Under the pieces are notes generated by a model, which saw nothing but the letters and a program-made list of their open reading frames with translations, was not told where the DNA came from and did no database searches. A stretch of DNA of 64,000 nt from Bradyrhizobium hereditatis (GTDB lineage: Bacteria > Pseudomonadota > Alphaproteobacteria > Rhizobiales > Xanthobacteraceae), in contig NZ_JAGKJK010000020.1 in NCBI RefSeq assembly GCF_020329435.1, positions 1 through 64,000 of the forward strand, written 5' to 3'. Below are positions 17,279 to 25,950 of this stretch, piece by piece. The first letter of the stretch is position 1. Every line of letters begins with the position of its first letter. The position numbers were made by a program, and so were the translations under genes.

Positions 17279-19612
17279 TCAGAAGTTGAACGTCGTCGAC
17301 AAGAGATACGTGCGTGGAGCGGCAAGCGATACAGCGCTACTGACCGTGCGATAGGAATTCCAGTACGCCTCGTTGAAAACATTCTCGACATTGGCGCGGA
17401 TGACGATCGGCTTGCCGTTCCAGGGTGAAAGGAAAGTGTAGCGCGCGCCGAGGTCAACTCGTGTCCATGCCGGCAGCTCCTGCGTATTCGCATCGTTGGC
17501 GTAACTCTCGCTCGTGTGAATGACCCGGCCCGTTAGCGTAAGCCCGGGCAGGAAAGGGGTATCCCATTCGGCACCCAAATTGAGGTTCACCGCCGACACT
17601 CCCACTGGCGTCTTGCCGTTGAAGTTGAAGATCAATGATCCAACCGAGGTCGATTGCCTGATCACTTCGCCGTCAATCAGAGTGACGCCGCCCAGAATGC
17701 GAACCGTCGGCGAAATCTCGCCAAAGGCATAGAGCTCTACACCGCGATTTTGCTGCTCGCCGGCAAGCCGCCTTGCGGGCAAAGTCTGTCCGGGCACGGC
17801 GACCGCTATTATGTTCGGACTGGTGATATCGAACCAGCTCGCAGTGACGGTGACGCGGCCCATGTCGACCTTGACACCGGCTTCCTTCTGCTTGGTCTGA
17901 GCGGGCGGAATAATTTCTCCGACATTCGAGTAGGTCGTAACTCCGGTGACAACTTCCGGCGCTTTGAGGCCTTCAATGTAGTTCGCGTAGAGCGAGACGT
18001 TTTCCAGCGGCTTTACGATTACTGCATAACCAGGACTCCAGGTCGGAACATCGACGCTCGATTTGGCGGCGGTCAGAAGGTTCGCACTGTCCACAGCCGC
18101 TGTCTGCCGCCTGGCCCCGACGATGAGTTGAAGTCTATTGTTAAACATCGACATCGTATCGGCGATGCCGACACTGGTAAGCCTTGTCTGAGTTTCAAGA
18201 TTTTGGGCGACAGTCGTGAAGTTCGGGTAAGGGATTGGGACCGGATTGTACAGGTTTGAATTGACAGCAGCGGCTGCCCTGCCGAACGAACTGTAATCCC
18301 GCTCGAAGGCGGAATAGTTAACGGTCAGGAGGTGGTTGATGGGGCCGGTGTCGACCGAGGCACGCACGCCGACCTCACCCGCATAATTGTCATAGACATC
18401 GCGTCCATTGAAGGGAACGGCCGTCCAGTTGCCATTGGCGCTTGTGATGCGCGGCGACGGATAGATATAATCGATCTCGCTCCTGTGGTATCCAACCGCG
18501 CCATATGCAGTGACCGACTCGGTCAGATCGACCTCGCCGCGCGTCATCGCGAACGCATCCCTCGGTTTCCATGTCGCCCAGTCCGGCATGTAATTGGTGC
18601 CGGGCTTCGGTGCGGCTGGAACAGGAATAGTGGTGGCAAAAGGAGGGCTGGTGGTGAACGTCAGGAACCGCAGCGGCGGCTTCAGGTTTTCAGCTTGGTA
18701 ACCGATATCCGTGGAGAAACGCACACGCTCGCCGCGGTAGTCGAGATTGAGCACGGCGTTGCCAAACTCATCAGTCTGCCGGTCGAATGCGGTCGATCCA
18801 CCGCGTCCCAGACCATTAAACCGGATTCCCCATTCCTTGTTTTCACCGTAGCGCCGGGCGACATCGGCCTGCATTCCGAACTGCGACTTTGATGCATAAA
18901 GTGCGGTCAGTTGCGTGATGTCGAAGTAGGGAGCGCTCTTCGTCACGAGGTTGATGCTGCCTCCGATGGCACCTGCTGGCGGCATGCCGTTGAGCAGTAC
19001 GCCCGGCCCCTTCAGAACCTCGACACGCTCGAGGAAGTTAGCCGATGTTGAATAGAACGGCGCCATTCCATAGAGGCCGTTCATGGAATAGTCGCCGCTG
19101 TCGTGGTAGAAGCCCCTGATGTAGAGGCCATCGATGCCGTTGCCGGCGGGCGTCTTCATCCGGACCGAAGGATCATTGTATAGGACATCGCCAACGGTAC
19201 GTGCCTGTTGGTTCTGAATCAGCTCAGCTGTGTAGCTGGTCTGGTTGAACGGCGTGTTCATGACGCCGCGATTGCCGAGAAATCCAAGCCGAGCTCCCGT
19301 TGCAACCTGTCCGCCGGCATAGGGCGCCGGGGGCGCACCGAGCGTTCCAGTGGAGGGCGTCACGTACGGCACCGGCTCGACCCTGCGAGGCGCTGGCGCA
19401 GCGACACGGCGTTGCACGCGTGACGTGGACGTTTGCGATCTCTGACTCGCCTGCCGTGGTTTTGGCTGTGAGGGAGCATCCACCGTCACCGGCGGCAAAT
19501 TTTGTGCGAACGCTTGCTGGCCAGTCGAAACATCCAGTGAAAGCGCGAGGTAACTCACCGCTCCCAGCGAAACAGCGCGCACAACATTTCTCGCCGCGAC
19601 TTCATACGTCAT
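17279..19612 (-). CDS. TonB-dependent siderophore receptor
   Basis: A 777-residue outer-membrane receptor. It has an N-terminal signal sequence (hydrophobic stretch to about residue 35, ending AFA-Q), a Pro/Arg-rich spacer, and a plug domain with RTVGDVLYNDPSV, LYIRGFYHD and VEVLKGPG followed by GGSINLVTK. A long barrel follows, ending in a C-terminal Phe (TTFNF), as outer-membrane insertion requires. There is no N-terminal STN signalling domain, so it is not a FecA/FpvA-type transducer. The ATG at 19612 is preceded by GGGTGGAAGT and is preferred to a GTG at 19633. Placed directly before the NRPS operon on the same strand, it probably imports the iron complex of the lipopeptide. The ligand is inferred, not shown. 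Confidence 0.93.
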   Translation of the reverse strand: MTYEVAARNVVRAVSLGAVSYLALSLDVSTGQQAFAQNLPPVTVDAPSQPKPRQASQRSQTSTSRVQRRVAAPAPRRVEPVPYVTPSTGTLGAPPAPYAGGQVATGARLGFLGNRGVMNTPFNQTSYTAELIQNQQARTVGDVLYNDPSVRMKTPAGNGIDGLYIRGFYHDSGDYSMNGLYGMAPFYSTSANFLERVEVLKGPGVLLNGMPPAGAIGGSINLVTKSAPYFDITQLTALYASKSQFGMQADVARRYGENKEWGIRFNGLGRGGSTAFDRQTDEFGNAVLNLDYRGERVRFSTDIGYQAENLKPPLRFLTFTTSPPFATTIPVPAAPKPGTNYMPDWATWKPRDAFAMTRGEVDLTESVTAYGAVGYHRSEIDYIYPSPRITSANGNWTAVPFNGRDVYDNYAGEVGVRASVDTGPINHLLTVNYSAFERDYSSFGRAAAAVNSNLYNPVPIPYPNFTTVAQNLETQTRLTSVGIADTMSMFNNRLQLIVGARRQTAAVDSANLLTAAKSSVDVPTWSPGYAVIVKPLENVSLYANYIEGLKAPEVVTGVTTYSNVGEIIPPAQTKQKEAGVKVDMGRVTVTASWFDITSPNIIAVAVPGQTLPARRLAGEQQNRGVELYAFGEISPTVRILGGVTLIDGEVIRQSTSVGSLIFNFNGKTPVGVSAVNLNLGAEWDTPFLPGLTLTGRVIHTSESYANDANTQELPAWTRVDLGARYTFLSPWNGKPIVIRANVENVFNEAYWNSYRTVSSAVSLAAPRTYLLSTTFNF

Positions 19613-19952
19613 ACTTCCACCCCAAAGGCCCACAAGCAGGTTCCTGCTCGTTCTAACTTCCGAAGTGGAAACAGCGAGTAGAAGCTATCTAAGGTGATGA
19701 TGCGTGCACACAGCAGATTGCGTCAGTGGCGATAGAGCAACACCACACACTTTCTAATTGTTCAAAATTGTAGCACCAAGATTCTTAAGCGTTCAAACAC
19801 GCGCTCACGCAGATGAATTTCGTTTCGCGAGATTCGACACGCCATCACATTTTGAATCTTTCTAGTTTTTATCCGTTCTAATTTTTAGCGTGACCATCAA
19901 GCGTGGCAACAGATGGAATCATCACTGCGCCCTTGCACGCGTTGAAACCTTT
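19613..19952 (-). promoter_or_regulatory. AT-rich promoter region of the siderophore receptor
   Basis: About 340 bp without a supported gene between the M20 enzyme and the receptor, clearly AT-rich. A 14-bp dyad (AGCAGG-TT-CCTGCT, 19635-19648) sits 23 bp upstream of the receptor start. The 8-mer CGTTCTAA occurs at 19649-19656, touching the dyad, and again at 19874-19881. TTCTAA-type half-sites recall the iron control element bound by Irr in rhizobia, but no complete copy of that element was found. Iron control is inferred from the gene it serves. Confidence 0.45.
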
Positions 19953-21101
19953 TCAGTCCAACAGGTTGCGCAGAACTCGCATGAAGACTCTCGCACCGAT
20001 TTCAATGAGTTCATCGGGAAAATCATAGTTCGGCTCGTGCAAGCTTGGATGCTGCTCCCCTGCGCCAAGGAAGAACATCGCGGATTTGGAGCGAGCGTTG
20101 AATCGCCCGAAATCCTCCGAACCACGCATCGGAAGACCTTGCGCAGAGTGACGCACGCCTTCCGCATCGAGCGCGGCTTTCAGGTGCACAACGGCCTCCG
20201 CATTATTCAAGCAGTGACTGAACACGTCGCGGTAGGTGATTCTGACCTGCAGCCCCTCGCTCGCCGCCACACGTTGCACCAGATCTTCTGCCTGCAGACG
20301 TATCAACTCCATTGTCGAATCAGTCAGCGTCCTCAGCGTTACCCAGAGTTCGGCCTGACCGGGCGAGATGCCGAATGCCGGCTCTCCGAGCCTCGCATGG
20401 GTGACCGTCACCATGGAGAACGCTTCATCCAGGGCGCCGCCTCGTCCCAATGCAGTGATTTCGTTCAATAGCGTTGCGATGGCCCGCTGCGGCGAAATGC
20501 CGAATTCGGGGCTGGAGGCGTGCGCGGTTCGCCCGGTTAGAACGATCTGCATCCCGCGCGACGCGCAATTGACCAGGCCTTCGGCAATTGAAACCTGCCC
20601 GAGCGGAAGTCCCGGCAAATTGTGCAGCGAGAAGACAAAGTCGGGCCGCACCTGATCGAACTTCGCATCGACGAGGACGGCCGCGGCGCCAGAGCCGTCC
20701 TCTTCAGCCGGCTGAAACAGAAGCACCGCTCGCCCCCGCTTTGGGCGTTGCCGACCGAGGCCGCGCGCAACCGCCGCCAGAATGGTCATGTGACCGTCAT
20801 GACCACAGAGATGCGCCTTTCCTGGCATCGATGATCGGTACGCCAGTTCCGAGGTCTCCTGTATCGGCAACCCATCGAGCTCGGCTCGCAGCAGGATGGT
20901 CGGGCCGGGTTCATCTCCCTGGTAGATTCCAAGCACGCCATGCCCGCCAAGTCCCGCGACGACCTTGTCGGCGCCGGCAGCGTGGAGGAGCGCCTGCACG
21001 GTCAGCGCCGTCTCCTCTTCCTCTCCCGATAGTTCAGGCTTGCGATGGAGTTCCCGGCGCCATGCAGTCAATTCAATCAGATCGTGCTCAGTCAGGAACA
21101 T
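19953..21101 (-). CDS. M20-family amidohydrolase (hippurate/N-acyl amino acid hydrolase-like)
   Basis: A 382-residue M20D-type metallopeptidase with the metal-binding CGHDGHM near residue 97, RAELDGLPI before it, QPAEEDGSGA near 133, and a central dimerisation domain with GRTAHAS. The family splits amide bonds of N-acyl or aryl-conjugated amino acids, such as hippurate or IAA-amino acid conjugates. No signal peptide is seen, so it should act in the cytoplasm. It lies on the same strand upstream of the siderophore receptor, across a 340-bp promoter region, so co-transcription is unlikely though shared control is possible. A role in deacylating or recycling the lipopeptide is a guess from position. 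General salvage of N-acyl amino acids is equally possible. Confidence 0.88.
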   Translation of the reverse strand: MFLTEHDLIELTAWRRELHRKPELSGEEEETALTVQALLHAAGADKVVAGLGGHGVLGIYQGDEPGPTILLRAELDGLPIQETSELAYRSSMPGKAHLCGHDGHMTILAAVARGLGRQRPKRGRAVLLFQPAEEDGSGAAAVLVDAKFDQVRPDFVFSLHNLPGLPLGQVSIAEGLVNCASRGMQIVLTGRTAHASSPEFGISPQRAIATLLNEITALGRGGALDEAFSMVTVTHARLGEPAFGISPGQAELWVTLRTLTDSTMELIRLQAEDLVQRVAASEGLQVRITYRDVFSHCLNNAEAVVHLKAALDAEGVRHSAQGLPMRGSEDFGRFNARSKSAMFFLGAGEQHPSLHEPNYDFPDELIEIGARVFMRVLRNLLD

Positions 21102-21257
21102 GGGGTCGTTCTCGACACCGGGGCAACGGACCGGACTTGGGGCATCCCGCCGTTTGTGCGCGATCGATCGGATCGACAGAAACTGCCTGCCCTTCGCCTG
21201 CAGCTCGAATTCCGGACACCCACAAGAAATGACCGTTCGCTAGCCGCGCATCATAGC

Positions 21258-21563
21258 CTACGCACGTCCGGCAACCTGCATGATACGCAGATCAGCAGGT
21301 GGAGCGGATTCCATTGAGGCCGCCAGCGCCGCCTGCAGAGCCGCAATATCCGCACGCGGATTTGGCTTCCAGCCGCAGGGACAACCGCCTTCAGAGCGAT
21401 GCTGATTGGCGACTTCCTTGTAGACTGCTCCGAGCGCGGATGCGGCGAGATTCATCACGGTCATCGGCGGAAGCCGACTGGCACGAAGAACATCGCAGAA
21501 AGCGGTCATGATGGATCGGTGCATCTCTGCACCAGCAGATTCGCTGTCTGGATCTGGCTGCAT
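21258..21563 (-). CDS. Conserved small hypothetical protein with a CPCGW motif
   Basis: A 101-residue protein with no signal peptide or membrane segment. Its mid-part is helical and Ala-rich (MNLAASALGAVYKEVA), then comes a short Cys pair in CPCGWKPNP, then another Ala-rich helix and the end QVAGRA. The Cys-x-Cys could bind metal or be redox-active, but nothing proves it. I do not recognise a named family. The start is the ATG preceded by GGGAGG; a GTG one codon upstream is the alternative. It lies 156 bp upstream of the M20 gene on the same strand. Codon use and the good ribosome site support a real gene. Confidence 0.6.
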   Translation of the reverse strand: MQPDPDSESAGAEMHRSIMTAFCDVLRASRLPPMTVMNLAASALGAVYKEVANQHRSEGGCPCGWKPNPRADIAALQAALAASMESAPPADLRIMQVAGRA

Positions 21564-21842
21564 CACGGCTCGCCTCCCCTTCTTTGGTCACGCGATGACA
21601 GGCGGCCGCGGCAATTCTGATGCGCTCAGAAAAAGAGCTCCGCGCAAGCGGCCCTATCAATACCGAGTACCGTTACCCTCTGATGTAGCCGGCATCAAGC
21701 TAGCGCGCGTCTACAGCAATTTGAAACATTCGAAATCGGGAAGCACGTAATCAGCCGGGAGTGCGGAGGCATGGTCAATAATTGGTGCAGCAAGCCTCTG
21801 AGATTAATTTCCCGGCACATGAACCCGGCTGACGACATGCGG
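21564..21842. other. Intergenic region between cbbX and the CPCGW gene
   Basis: About 280 bp between two minus-strand genes, downstream of cbbX. No convincing open frame, RNA gene or strong terminator hairpin was seen. It presumably holds the end of the cbb transcript and the promoter of the small protein gene. Confidence 0.4.
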
Positions 21843-22757
21843 TCACGCAGAGCTGGTCATCGACCCGTCGTTCAGAAACACCCTGCTCGCGAGCACATCC
21901 GATGCTTCGAGCGACATGATGTCGTCAGCCGCCAGCACACGATCGAGATCGGCGACGAGCCGATTAGCCTGGCGCAGCCGCATGCGGTCGAGCGCGTTTC
22001 GGATGGAGCGCGCGTTGGAGAACAGCGGCTGGGTCTTGCGCAGCGCGATGTAGCGGATGAACGCTTCACGCGCGTCAGCGCTGAACTTGTAATTCATGTC
22101 GCGCAACATCAGCTCGGCGATGGCAAGCAACTCCGGCTCGGAGTAATCAGGAAAATCAATGTGGTGGGCGATGCGAGAACGGAAGCCGGGATTGCTGGCG
22201 AAGAATTTGTCCATTCGATCGCCGTAACCGGCGAGGATCACCACCAGATCTTCGCGCTGCGATTCCATCACCTGCAGCAGGATCTCGATCGCTTCCTGAC
22301 CGTAATCGCGCTCGTTGTCCGGCCGGTAAAGATAGTAGGCCTCGTCAATGAACAGCACCCCGCCCATCGCCTTCTTCAGCACCTCCTTGGTCTTGGGCGC
22401 GGTGTGGCCGATATATTGCCCGACCAGCTCATCACGGGTCACCGACACCACCTGGCCACGGCGTACGAAACCGAGCCTGTGGAGAATGCTCGCGATCCGC
22501 AGCGCCACCGTGGTCTTGCCGGTGCCAGGATTGCCGGTGAACGACATGTGCAGCGTCGGCACTTCCGACGTCAGGTTCAGGCGCTTGCGGATACGTTCGA
22601 TCAGCAGGAGCGCTGCGATTTCGCGAATACGGGTTTTGACGGGCGTCAGCCCGATGAGTTCGCGGTCGAGCTGCGCGAGGATTTCCACGATGCCGACGGA
22701 TTCAAGCTCCTCGCGAAGATTGACCGTGTTTGTCATGTCGGCGATATCCAAGTCCAT
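21843..22757 (-). CDS. cbbX: CbbX, red-type RuBisCO activase (AAA+)
   Basis: A 304-residue AAA+ ATPase matching the CbbX family over its full length. It has Walker A GNPGTGKTT near residue 95, Walker B GGVLFIDEAYYL near 155, and pore-loop and sensor regions ending in a C-terminal helical lid. CbbX pulls transiently on the C-terminus of the red-type large subunit to release inhibitory sugar phosphates, and is itself activated by RuBP. It is the last gene of the cbb operon, 128 bp after cbbS, with a terminator-like hairpin in that gap. The ATG is preceded by GAGGG at suitable spacing. Confidence 0.97.
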   Translation of the reverse strand: MDLDIADMTNTVNLREELESVGIVEILAQLDRELIGLTPVKTRIREIAALLLIERIRKRLNLTSEVPTLHMSFTGNPGTGKTTVALRIASILHRLGFVRRGQVVSVTRDELVGQYIGHTAPKTKEVLKKAMGGVLFIDEAYYLYRPDNERDYGQEAIEILLQVMESQREDLVVILAGYGDRMDKFFASNPGFRSRIAHHIDFPDYSEPELLAIAELMLRDMNYKFSADAREAFIRYIALRKTQPLFSNARSIRNALDRMRLRQANRLVADLDRVLAADDIMSLEASDVLASRVFLNDGSMTSSA

Positions 22758-22784
22758 CTACCAAACCCTCGACTCGATGCAGTG

Positions 22785-22821
22785 TCAAAAAGACTCCGTC
22801 GCTGCTTCCACAGCGACGGAG
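22785..22821 (-). terminator. Hairpin with T-run between cbbS and cbbX (probable attenuator)
   Basis: On the minus strand a perfect 11-bp stem, CTCCGTCGCTG with CAGCGACGGAG (22794-22804 and 22811-22821, 6-base loop), is followed by TCTTTTTGA. It lies inside the operon, 65-100 bp after cbbS and about 28 bp before cbbX. Such a signal would stop part of the transcription and yield much more RuBisCO than activase. Confidence 0.82.
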
Positions 22822-22885
22822 CAGTGCATCCGGCAGACGAAAGGCACGATCAGGGAGAACTCGTCTGCCGGGCCGGGTAAGCTTG

Positions 22886-23305
22886 CTAACCGTAACGCCG
22901 GCCCTCAGGGCGGTCGGCAGCGTATGATCTCGTCGTGTAGCGGATGTTGCGGCCAGCAACTTCATGCCGCTCGAGATGGAAGCCGGGTTCCTCCTTCGGC
23001 CGGTTGACGATGAACGATAGCCGCACCGATTCCCAGCCGTGACTGGAATCAAACGCCGACAGGCGGATGTAGCGATCGCCGTACACCTTGCGGCATTGGT
23101 TCAGCTCCATCATCACGCCGGCAGCGTCGCGAAGATCGAACATCGGCAATCCCCACATTTCCCAGAGATTGTTGCGGGGATGCGGATCGTCGGTGAATTC
23201 GATGTTCACCGCCCATCCATTCTCCAGGCTATACTGCACCTGACGGGAGATCTGCTCGTCGGTGAGATCCGGCAGAAACGAGAAGCAGCCTTGGGTAATG
23301 CGCAT
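22886..23305 (-). CDS. cbbS: RuBisCO small subunit (form IC)
   Basis: A 139-residue small subunit beginning MRITQGCFSFLPDLTDEQI, with NGWAVNIEFTDDPHPRNNLWEMWGLPMFD and a C-terminal extension after residue 110 typical of red-type (IC/ID) enzymes, where it forms a hairpin lining the central solvent channel of the L8S8 complex. It caps and stabilises the large-subunit octamer in the cytoplasm or carboxysome-free stroma. It follows cbbL by 13 bp and is translated from the same message. Confidence 0.97.
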   Translation of the reverse strand: MRITQGCFSFLPDLTDEQISRQVQYSLENGWAVNIEFTDDPHPRNNLWEMWGLPMFDLRDAAGVMMELNQCRKVYGDRYIRLSAFDSSHGWESVRLSFIVNRPKEEPGFHLERHEVAGRNIRYTTRSYAADRPEGRRYG

Positions 23306-23318
23306 GATTATTCGCTCC

Positions 23319-24779
23319 TTACATCGCGACGCTGGGCGTGGGGACGTAGTCGGGCATGTCGGTCGATTCGTAATTGAAGGTGACGTTCTTCCAGACCTCG
23401 AGCGCCGATTTCAGTGGCGTGCAGGTCTCAGCGGCCTTGGCGAGAATCTCGGGGCCCTCGTGCAGGTAGTCGCGGCCCTCATTGCGCGCGAGAATCATCG
23501 CTTCCAGCGCCACGCGGTTGGCGGTGGCGCCGGCCTGAATGCCCATGGGATGACCGATGGTGCCGCCACCGAACTGCAGGATCACGTCTTCGCCGAGATG
23601 ATCGAGCAGTTGATGCATCTGCCCGGCGTGAATGCCGCCTGAGGCCACCGGCATCAGCTTGTTGAGGCTCGCCCAGTGCTGGTCGAAGAACACGCCGTGC
23701 TCCAGCCGCATCGGATTGTAGTCCTCGCGGCAGATGTCGTAATAGCCGCGCGTGGTCGCCGGATCGCCTTCGAGTTTGCCCACCACCGTGCCGGCATGGA
23801 TGTGATCGACGCCGGCGAGCCGCATCCATTTCGCGATCACCCGGAACGAGACGCCGTGACTGCGCTGCCGCGTGTAGGTCGAGTGCCCAGCGCGGTGCAG
23901 ATGCAGGATCATGTCATTGCGGCGCGCCCATTTGGCCATCGACTGGATCGCGGTGTAACCGATCACCAGATCGATCATGATGATGATCGAGCCGAGCTCC
24001 TTGGCAAATTCGGCGCGCTCATACATGTCCTCCATGGTGGCGGCCGTGACGTTCAGATAAGTGCCCTTGATCTCGCCGGTTGCCGCCTGTGCCTTGTTGA
24101 CTGCCTCCATGCAATAGAGAAACCGCTCGCGCCAGTGCATGAACGGCTGCGAGTTGATGTTCTCGTCGTCCTTGGTGAAGTCGAGCCCGCCCTTCAGGGC
24201 CTCATACACCACACGCCCGTAGTTGCGACCCGACAGACCGAGCTTCGGCTTCACGGTGGCGCCAAGCAGCGGCCGGCCGAATTTGTCCATGCGCTCGCGT
24301 TCAACGACGACGCCTGTCGCCGGCCCCTGGAAGGTCTTCACGTAAGCTACAGGCAGGCGCATGTCCTCGAGCCGCAGCGCCTTGAGCGGCTTGAAACCGA
24401 ACACATTGCCGATGATCGAGGCCGACAAATTGGCGATCGATCCGGGCTCGAACAGGTCAAGGTCGTAGGCGATATAGGCAAAATACTGTCCCGGCGAGTT
24501 CGGCACGGGATCGACGCGAAAACACTTGGCGCGATACTTCTCCGCTGCCGTCAGCCGATCAGTCCACACGACGGTCCAAGTGGCAGTTGAGGACTCGCCG
24601 GCGACCGCCGCCGACGCCTCGATCGGATCGACGCCGTCCTGTGGCGTGACGCGGAACAGCGCGATGACGTCGGTGTCCTTCGGCTGGTAATCGGGCTCCC
24701 AATAGCCCATCTTCTTGTATTCGAGGACGCCAGATTTGTAGCGATCCTTGCCGCGGACGGTCATCGAGTGCATGTTCAT
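23319..24779 (-). CDS. cbbL: RuBisCO large subunit (form IC)
   Basis: The 486-residue catalytic subunit, which adds CO2 to ribulose-1,5-bisphosphate to give two 3-phosphoglycerates. Visible active-site elements are KPKLGLSGR near residue 180, the carbamylated Lys and metal ligands in GGLDFTKDDE near 200, loop 6 GKLEGD near 335, and GGIHAGQ. Length, sequence and the companion cbbX place it in red-type form IC, used by facultative chemo- and phototrophic proteobacteria. The ATG at 24779 has GAGGAGG six bases upstream; a longer reading upstream of it is rejected. It lies between cbbA and cbbS. Confidence 0.98.
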   Translation of the reverse strand: MNMHSMTVRGKDRYKSGVLEYKKMGYWEPDYQPKDTDVIALFRVTPQDGVDPIEASAAVAGESSTATWTVVWTDRLTAAEKYRAKCFRVDPVPNSPGQYFAYIAYDLDLFEPGSIANLSASIIGNVFGFKPLKALRLEDMRLPVAYVKTFQGPATGVVVERERMDKFGRPLLGATVKPKLGLSGRNYGRVVYEALKGGLDFTKDDENINSQPFMHWRERFLYCMEAVNKAQAATGEIKGTYLNVTAATMEDMYERAEFAKELGSIIIMIDLVIGYTAIQSMAKWARRNDMILHLHRAGHSTYTRQRSHGVSFRVIAKWMRLAGVDHIHAGTVVGKLEGDPATTRGYYDICREDYNPMRLEHGVFFDQHWASLNKLMPVASGGIHAGQMHQLLDHLGEDVILQFGGGTIGHPMGIQAGATANRVALEAMILARNEGRDYLHEGPEILAKAAETCTPLKSALEVWKNVTFNYESTDMPDYVPTPSVAM

Positions 24780-24834
24780 ATCGGCCTCCTCAGGGGGTGT
24801 GCGGCGACTGGTCGGGTTTGAGCGCGTCATCAGC

Positions 24835-25920
24835 TCATTCTGCGGCATCGGCTATTCCTCCAATTCGTGGATCGAGTGCACCGGAGCGGTAGCGCCGCGC
24901 CATCTCGGCCAATGGGATGACCTTGATGTGGGACGCATGCCCTGCGGTGCCGAATTGCTCGAAACGCTCGCGGCAAAGATCGCGCAACCCATCCATCGCC
25001 GGTTTCAGGAATTTGCGCGGATCGAACTCGCTCCTGCTCTGAGTTGCAACTTTGCGGAACGCTGCCGTCATCGCCAGCCGGCAGTCGGTATCGATATTGA
25101 CCTTGCGGACGCCGTGCTTGATGCCGCGGACGATTTCTTCGACCGGCACGCCCCAGGTCTGCGGCATCTCGCCGCCGAACTGGTTGAAGGCGTCCTGCAG
25201 CGGCTGCGGCACCGAGGATGACCCATGCATCACCAGATGTGTATTGGGCAGCCGGTGATGGATTTCCTCGACCACCCTCATCGCGAGAATGTCACCGTCC
25301 GGCTTGCGCGAGAATTTGTAGGCGCCGTGCGAAGTGCCCATCGCAATCGCCAGCGCATCGACCTTGGTGGCGCGAACGAAATCGACCGCCTGATCCGGAT
25401 CGGTCAGCAGCTGATCGTGGCTGACCTCGCCTTCGACGCCATGGCCGTCCTCCTGCTCGCCGCCGCCATGCTCCAGCGAGCCGAGCACGCCGAGCTCACC
25501 TTCGACGGAGGCGCCGATCCAGTGCGCCATGTCAACCACGCGGCGGGTGATGTCGATATTGTATTCATAGCTCGCGGGCGTCTTGGCATCGGCCTTCAGC
25601 GAGCCGTCCATCATCACGGAAGTGAAACCGTGTTGCAGCGCGGTGGCGCAGGTCGATTCCTCGTTGCCGTGATCCTGGTGCAGGCAGAGCGGGATCTGCG
25701 GATACATCTCTTCCAGCGCATCGATCATCTTCGCCAGCATGATGTCGTTGGCGTAGGAGCGCGCGCCGCGCGAGGCCTGGGTGATGACGGGCGCATCGAC
25801 GGCCGCTGCCGCTTCCATGATGGCAAGGCCCTGCTCCATGTTATTGATGTTGAATGCCGGCACGCCGTAGCCATGCTCGGCGGCATGATCCAGTAACTGC
25901 CTTAAGGTAATTCGCGCCAT
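24835..25920 (-). CDS. cbbA: Class II fructose-1,6-bisphosphate aldolase (CbbA)
   Basis: A 361-residue Zn-dependent aldolase that joins dihydroxyacetone phosphate with glyceraldehyde 3-phosphate, or with erythrose 4-phosphate to give sedoheptulose bisphosphate, in carbon fixation. It has ITLRQLLDHAAEHGYGVPAFN at the start, the metal-binding LCLHQDHGN near residue 80, GELGVLGS, the glycine-rich MHGSSS, and NIDTDCRLA. It sits between cbbT (30 bp upstream) and cbbL (55 bp downstream) in the operon. Confidence 0.97.
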   Translation of the reverse strand: MARITLRQLLDHAAEHGYGVPAFNINNMEQGLAIMEAAAAVDAPVITQASRGARSYANDIMLAKMIDALEEMYPQIPLCLHQDHGNEESTCATALQHGFTSVMMDGSLKADAKTPASYEYNIDITRRVVDMAHWIGASVEGELGVLGSLEHGGGEQEDGHGVEGEVSHDQLLTDPDQAVDFVRATKVDALAIAMGTSHGAYKFSRKPDGDILAMRVVEEIHHRLPNTHLVMHGSSSVPQPLQDAFNQFGGEMPQTWGVPVEEIVRGIKHGVRKVNIDTDCRLAMTAAFRKVATQSRSEFDPRKFLKPAMDGLRDLCRERFEQFGTAGHASHIKVIPLAEMARRYRSGALDPRIGGIADAAE

Positions 25921-25950
25921 CGGAGCCTCCGTGTCACTGTTCGCGCGTGC

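Noticed and set aside
17279..19612. FecA/FpvA-type signal-transducing receptor
   Set aside because: No N-terminal STN domain is visible, and no FecI/FecR pair lies nearby.
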